From NCBI GenBank assembly GCA_013298325.1, contig JAAFHJ010000125.1, positions 1-10,171 on the forward strand: DNA of 10,171 nucleotides. Reading direction: 5' to 3'. The stretch is from Myxococcales bacterium. Its GTDB lineage: Bacteria > Myxococcota_A > Polyangia > Polyangiales > Polyangiaceae. A program made the translations under genes and the position numbers. Below are positions 5,984 to 10,171 of this stretch, in pieces (the stretch's first letter is position 1; each line of letters begins with the position of its first letter). The notes below the pieces were generated by a model. The model had not been told where the DNA came from. It saw only the letters and a list, made by a program, of their open reading frames with translations, and did not search any database.

Positions 5984-8900
5984 ATGGCGACCGACCCGGA
6001 AGGCGCCTCCGGCAACGGAGGAGCGACGGCCTCGGGAAGCGGAACCGCTTCTGGGGGATCCGAGCGTGTTCGCGCGCGCCTTCGGGCTTCCCGGCGTCCA
6101 CCGCCGCCTTCGTCACCCCGCCCCGCGAAGAAGCGGCCGTTTGCGATTGGGCGCTTCGTCGCCCGTATCTTCTCGGTCTTTTTCGCATTTGTGGGACTGC
6201 TCCCGCTCGTCCTTGGCGTCGCGATCCGCACCCCCTGGGTCAAGCGGACCATCGCCGCCAAGATCCTTGCCCTCGCCGCCGCGCAGGGCGTGGTCGCCGA
6301 CTTCGGCGTGGAACCGGAATTGATTCCGCTCGGAGTGACGTTGACCGACGTCCGCGTTGCTTCGAACGACGGCGGCGCCGACGCGGTGCGCGCTGAGCGG
6401 ATCCGCGTGCGACCGAGGTTTTTTGCGCTCCTCGCGGGGAAGGTCGTCTTGGCCGACGTCGAGCTGGTCGCGCCGCGCGTACGCGCAGTTGTCTCCGGGA
6501 GGCGCATCGTCAATCTCGGGATTGAAATCCCTCCATCGAAGGAGTCGACCGACGACGGGCCGATTCACGTGCCCCTCGAGACCCTTTCCATCAGCGACGG
6601 GACCTTCGACGTCGCCGTCGACGACGGAGCTACGACGGGGGCGATCGGCCTCGATCTTGCCGGAAAGCTTTCCGAAGTCGACGCCGACGTCGTCATCACC
6701 GACGGCCGCGCCGGCGCGACGTTTGACGTCGCCCTCCGCGTCGGCTCGGGGACGGTGACCCGTCGTCACGGTGCGCGGGACGCACCGATCGCCGATGACG
6801 ACGCCCTCTGCACCTTGGATGCCCGCGTCCGTGTCGCCCCCGGCCTGCTCGCCGATGGGACGCCGACATCGTTCCCGCGCATCGACGTCCGACGCTTCCT
6901 CTTTGCAGGGGTTTTTGACGACGAACGCAAAGCTGGAAGCTTCCCGTCGTGCACGGTCGCCGCCGACGACCCCCACACCGTTCGTATCGAGCTTGGGCAC
7001 GTCGCTATCGAGCCGCCACCTGCTGGCGAGAAGATCCCCCGCGCGGAAGGTCATATTACCGCGAAAATTCCGCTCCTTCCCGTGCAGCGGATCCCCGGCG
7101 CGCCCGACGTCGCTGGCGATATTTCCATCGACGCCGATGTCCGCGTTGGTGACCGAACCGCCCCCGGGGCGCGGAAGAACCAGCTCCCCGAGGTCGACGG
7201 TCGGCTCACCGCGAAGAACATCCGCGTCGACAAATTCTCCTTTGCCCACGAGGTCGAGAGCCGCTTCACCGTCCGCGACGACGTCATCACGAGCCCAGAA
7301 ACGACGGTCACCATCGCCGGCGGCGTCGCCACCCTCACCAACGTCCGCGTCGCACCGCTTGCCGAAGGGATTCCGCTGGAGACCGACCTCCACGCGACCG
7401 GCGTCCACTTCAATGAATTGATGAAAGATTTGGGCGTTCATCCGAATGCTCACGTCGGCTGGGAGCTCGACGACATCCGGGCGACCCACTTCGCCGGCAC
7501 GATCTCGCCACTCAAGATTGAAGGGAAGCTCGAAGCGTCAACACGCAATTTTGGCGTTTACAATCTCCCTTTCAAGGACCCAAACAAAGAGAAATACGTC
7601 GGTTTTCAACGGGCCGAGCTTTCGGGAAAAGTGGCCGTCGACGGCAAGGAAGATGCGCTCGTCTTCAAGGAGATGACCGCCATCGTTGGCCGGAGCCGCC
7701 TCGATCAAGGGCGCGTCGCGATCGGTTTCCACGGCGCTTTGGTCGTCGATGTCCCGAGGGGGGACGTTCAGATCGAAGACATCGCCCCCATCGCCGGGAT
7801 CCCTGCAAAAGGGCTCGCGCACGTGAAGGTCCATGTCGGCGAGCGTCTCGATGACCCGTGGGTCCGTGGCGAGGCGCGCATCGACGGGCTCGACTTTGCC
7901 GACATCCCGTTTGGCGACATCACGCAAGCCAAAGTCGCCTTCCACGAAACGACCGTCGATCTCGAAGGGGTCGAAGCGAAAAAGGGGAAGAGCCTCTATT
8001 CGATGCCCTCCGCGCGCCTCGAATTTGGGACGACCGCCAACTTCGCGATGGACGGGGAATACTCGTCAAAGGCATTTGATCTTCGCGATCTCCTCGCACT
8101 GTTTCATATGGAAGACGACCCGCGCTTCCTCGACGTCCAGGCGTCGGTAGAGGCGCGCGGCCGCATCCGTGTGGTGCTCGGAGGTCCTGAAGATCATTGT
8201 GGAAGTGGGATCGTTCGCGTCGCCGGCGACGCCATCGCGCGGAAGCTCGATCTCTTTGGTGAAACCTTCGCCGACGCCCACGCCGACTTTGACTACGACT
8301 GGCAGGACCGCGCCGCGAGCAGCGAAGGGGCGTCGCTCACCGTGCGCTCCTTCGCGCTGCACAAGGTGCATGATGCAGGCAAATCCCCCCTCGGCGCGGT
8401 GGTCGGCGCGCTGACCATGCGACCGGGCGGCGTCCTCGCCGGCACCATCGCCGTCGACGGGTTCCCTCTCTCGCGACTCGACAAATTCCCCGAAGTTGCC
8501 GCCGCCGTCGACGGTACCGCCGGAGGCACGCTCTCCCTCGACGGCACCCTCGACGCCTACCGGGTGCGCGGCGACCTAGAGCTCAGCACCCTCTACGTGA
8601 AGGGCTCTCCGTTTCCGCCGAGTCGTCTCCATTTTCGAATGAATCAGACCCCTTCGCCGAAGCCCCCCCTCGGTCGAAGCCGCTGCGGAAATCCGATTCG
8701 TCCCCCCTTCGATCGGAACGAATACCTGACCCACGACCTTCCGCAGGGGCTCTACGTCCTCGATGGGGAGCTCTTTGGCGGCAAGGTCCTCTTCGACAAC
8801 CTCACGATGACGCGCCAGCAAAATGCGCACTTCGGTGGAAGAGTGCATTTTGCATCGGTCGACGTCGCTCCGCTGCTCGCGCTCGGGAAACCGGTCGACG

Positions 8901-10171
8901 ATCCGTCGCGGACTTCGCCGCCTCTTGAGGGGACTTTCTCCGGCGATCTTCTGATTGAGAGCGCCGAACAGAACGACTTCACGCGGGCAAAAATCTCCTT
9001 TCAGCCAACGGATGTTGCTCTTCACACGCTCGGCGAGCGGATCGATGTGTTCGCCAGGCAGGGGCCGATTCGTGTCGCCGATGGGGGACTTACTGTTCCC
9101 GAGCTTCGTGTCGTCCTCTCCCCCGCCGCAAAGCCCGTTGCCCGGGCGGGAGACGTGAGCCATCCACCCGGAGCTGTTGTACTTTCTGGGAAAATTGACG
9201 ATATTTTTGATTCGCCGAACCTCAATTTGAAGCTCGCCATCGAGCCGATCGATTTGAGTGGCCTCGTTGGGCTTTCCCCCCAGCTCAATCGGGCATCGGG
9301 CTCCCTTGAGGGCTCGTTCACGTTGAAAGGGGACCCCGGCGAACCGGACGTCGATGGCGCGCTCCGTCTTCGCGGTGGTCAGTTCGCGGCCGCGTCATTG
9401 CCAAGCCCGGTGACCGAACTGGAGATCGACGTCGCCGCAAACACGAGCGAAATTCGCATTGAACAGGGGAGTGCTCGCTTTGCAGGTGGCGATCTGTCCC
9501 TCTCCGGCGTCATCCCCCTTCGCGGCGCGACGTTTGGCCAGGCCGACCTCCACGTCGGCGCGAAGGCGTTGAAGTTTGCGCCGGTCGAGGGCCTGCGAAC
9601 AGGCGTCGACGCCGACTTGCACCTTAGCGCCGACCTCCTCGGTGACGACCGCACCAGGCTCCCTCGCCTCACCGGAACAATCTCCCTTTCCGGGCTCGAA
9701 TACACGCGAGCGATCGCGATCGGTGAGAGCCTCACACAGATCGGTGCCGCAAAGCGTACCGTGGTGGAGACCTACGATCCGGCGCTCGATTCGATCGCGC
9801 TGGACCTCACAGTCCTCTCGCGGACGCCGATGCGGATTCGTAACAATTTTGCCGAGATGCAGCTTGCGATCGCCGACGGCGGCCTTCAAGTCACCGGTAC
9901 AAACCAGCGCCTCGGAATGCGGGGCCGCGTCGACGCGATGAACGGCGGCAAGCTCCGCATTCTGCAGAATGAGTTTGAGATCCGGACCGCCCAAATCCGC
10001 TTTGAAGACCCGACGAAAATTGCGCCCTACATCGACGCGACGGCCGTCACCGAGTACCGGCGCTCGTCGCTGTCGTCCGCGGCCGTTGCCCCCGGCCGCC
10101 AAGGGGGCGAATGGCGCATTGGGCTCCACGCCTACGGCCCCTCCGACGAGCTCGCCATCGACATGACCTCG
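5984..10171 (+). CDS. TamB/AsmA-like inner-membrane-anchored envelope assembly or lipid-transport protein (3' end outside window)
   Basis: The frame is open for 1396 codons from ATG 5984 to the right edge without a stop. A Gly/Ser/Ala-rich then Arg/Pro-rich cytoplasmic part (1-58) precedes one membrane helix (about 60-81, FVGLLPLVLGVA). A periplasmic region follows, of repeated short beta-strands with recurring units such as DGALRLRGGQF and GSLEGSFTLKGDPGEPDVDG (about 1105-1125). This is the pattern of the hydrophobic beta-groove of AsmA/TamB proteins. Near the end, MNGGKLRILQNEFEIRTAQI (from about 1318) and FEDPTKIAPYIDATA match the signature of the TamB C-terminal domain (formerly DUF490). 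Members span the periplasm, carry phospholipids toward the outer membrane and assist outer-membrane protein assembly, often with the BamA-like TamA. Four cysteines (276, 323, 739, 901) are unusual for this type. At least 1396 residues is in the family's size range; probably about 100 more lie beyond the edge. No tamA-like gene is in the window, but the downstream side is not visible. It reads divergently from the methyltransferase gene. Confidence 0.92.
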   Translation, partial: MATDPEGASGNGGATASGSGTASGGSERVRARLRASRRPPPPSSPRPAKKRPFAIGRFVARIFSVFFAFVGLLPLVLGVAIRTPWVKRTIAAKILALAAAQGVVADFGVEPELIPLGVTLTDVRVASNDGGADAVRAERIRVRPRFFALLAGKVVLADVELVAPRVRAVVSGRRIVNLGIEIPPSKESTDDGPIHVPLETLSISDGTFDVAVDDGATTGAIGLDLAGKLSEVDADVVITDGRAGATFDVALRVGSGTVTRRHGARDAPIADDDALCTLDARVRVAPGLLADGTPTSFPRIDVRRFLFAGVFDDERKAGSFPSCTVAADDPHTVRIELGHVAIEPPPAGEKIPRAEGHITAKIPLLPVQRIPGAPDVAGDISIDADVRVGDRTAPGARKNQLPEVDGRLTAKNIRVDKFSFAHEVESRFTVRDDVITSPETTVTIAGGVATLTNVRVAPLAEGIPLETDLHATGVHFNELMKDLGVHPNAHVGWELDDIRATHFAGTISPLKIEGKLEASTRNFGVYNLPFKDPNKEKYVGFQRAELSGKVAVDGKEDALVFKEMTAIVGRSRLDQGRVAIGFHGALVVDVPRGDVQIEDIAPIAGIPAKGLAHVKVHVGERLDDPWVRGEARIDGLDFADIPFGDITQAKVAFHETTVDLEGVEAKKGKSLYSMPSARLEFGTTANFAMDGEYSSKAFDLRDLLALFHMEDDPRFLDVQASVEARGRIRVVLGGPEDHCGSGIVRVAGDAIARKLDLFGETFADAHADFDYDWQDRAASSEGASLTVRSFALHKVHDAGKSPLGAVVGALTMRPGGVLAGTIAVDGFPLSRLDKFPEVAAAVDGTAGGTLSLDGTLDAYRVRGDLELSTLYVKGSPFPPSRLHFRMNQTPSPKPPLGRSRCGNPIRPPFDRNEYLTHDLPQGLYVLDGELFGGKVLFDNLTMTRQQNAHFGGRVHFASVDVAPLLALGKPVDDPSRTSPPLEGTFSGDLLIESAEQNDFTRAKISFQPTDVALHTLGERIDVFARQGPIRVADGGLTVPELRVVLSPAAKPVARAGDVSHPPGAVVLSGKIDDIFDSPNLNLKLAIEPIDLSGLVGLSPQLNRASGSLEGSFTLKGDPGEPDVDGALRLRGGQFAAASLPSPVTELEIDVAANTSEIRIEQGSARFAGGDLSLSGVIPLRGATFGQADLHVGAKALKFAPVEGLRTGVDADLHLSADLLGDDRTRLPRLTGTISLSGLEYTRAIAIGESLTQIGAAKRTVVETYDPALDSIALDLTVLSRTPMRIRNNFAEMQLAIADGGLQVTGTNQRLGMRGRVDAMNGGKLRILQNEFEIRTAQIRFEDPTKIAPYIDATAVTEYRRSSLSSAAVAPGRQGGEWRIGLHAYGPSDELAIDMTS
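8818..8853 (+). repeat. Imperfect inverted repeat (strong hairpin) inside the TamB-like gene
   Basis: Two 16-nt arms (8818-8833 and 8838-8853) flank a 4-nt loop GGTG. The outer nine bases, GCAAAATGC and GCATTTTGC, pair perfectly. In RNA all 16 positions pair except one A-A mismatch (8829/8842), with one G-U pair (8827/8844). It lies within codons for QNAHFGGRVHFA, has no T-run after it, and the reading frame continues, so it is not an ordinary terminator. Whether it has a role (RNA structure, internal attenuation, protein binding) is unknown. Confidence 0.6.

Noticed and set aside
5893..6513. Upstream extension of the methyltransferase frame to an ATG at 6513 (451 residues)
   Set aside because: The extra residues are antisense to the N-terminus of the TamB-like gene, are Thr/Ala/Arg-rich without domains, and would make the protein far longer than TrmH-type enzymes.
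6113..7489. 458-codon minus-strand open frame opposite the TamB-like gene
   Set aside because: It is an Asp/Gly/Arg-rich complement of GC-rich codons, with no start signal or recognisable domain. The plus frame is continuous and shows family signatures.
1..10171. Mobile element, CRISPR, toxin-antitoxin or phage defence system
   Set aside because: No transposase, integrase, nuclease, direct-repeat array, tRNA or target-site duplication was found; all frames with protein-like composition are envelope, protease or RNA-modification genes.

Overview
The window is dense, GC-rich bacterial DNA with mostly C- or G-ending codons (CTC, GTC, GCC, GAC are frequent). It carries chromosomal envelope and housekeeping genes. 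The outer-membrane biogenesis gene (TamB-like) shows a Gram-negative cell. The codon style, the trypsin-like putative lipoprotein and the GT-C membrane proteins with single-pass partners suggest Myxococcota or a related former deltaproteobacterial lineage. That placement is an inference, because no rRNA or other strong marker gene is present.

Layout. Positions 1-1165 (minus strand) hold two genes read in the same direction. The first is a small single-pass membrane protein of unknown function (734-1165). It is followed after 23 nt by the N-terminal 236 codons of a multi-pass GT-C/YfhO-like membrane protein that runs off the left edge. Reading away from them on the plus strand is a second two-gene unit. 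It consists of a single-pass protein with a large extracytoplasmic part (1260-2375) and, overlapping it by 4 nt (ATGA), a complete family-39 (PMT/ArnT-like) glycosyltransferase (2372-4102). The left 4.1 kb is therefore two GT-C-type modules placed head to head, each paired with a single-pass partner. They probably modify surface glycans, glycolipids or proteins using lipid-linked sugars.

Positions 4164-5165 encode a secreted, probably lipidated, chymotrypsin-fold serine protease with an intact triad. Its stop codon overlaps, tail to tail by 8 nt, the stop of a minus-strand TrmH/SpoU-type RNA 2'-O-methyltransferase (5158-5892). Divergent from that gene, a very large open frame (5984 to the right edge, 1396 codons, no stop) encodes an inner-membrane-anchored AsmA/TamB-type protein for lipid transport or outer-membrane assembly. 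Its characteristic C-terminal domain is cut by the window end.

I found no RNA genes, CRISPR arrays, insertion sequences, phage genes or attachment sites. No stretch over 300 bases lacks a gene; the longest gaps are about 90 nt, and both are divergent promoter regions. I see no clear new defence, mobile or biosynthetic system. The most unusual points are the paired divergent GT-C modules with unfamiliar partner proteins, the non-trypsin-like pocket and activation site of the protease, and a strong hairpin inside the TamB-like gene.
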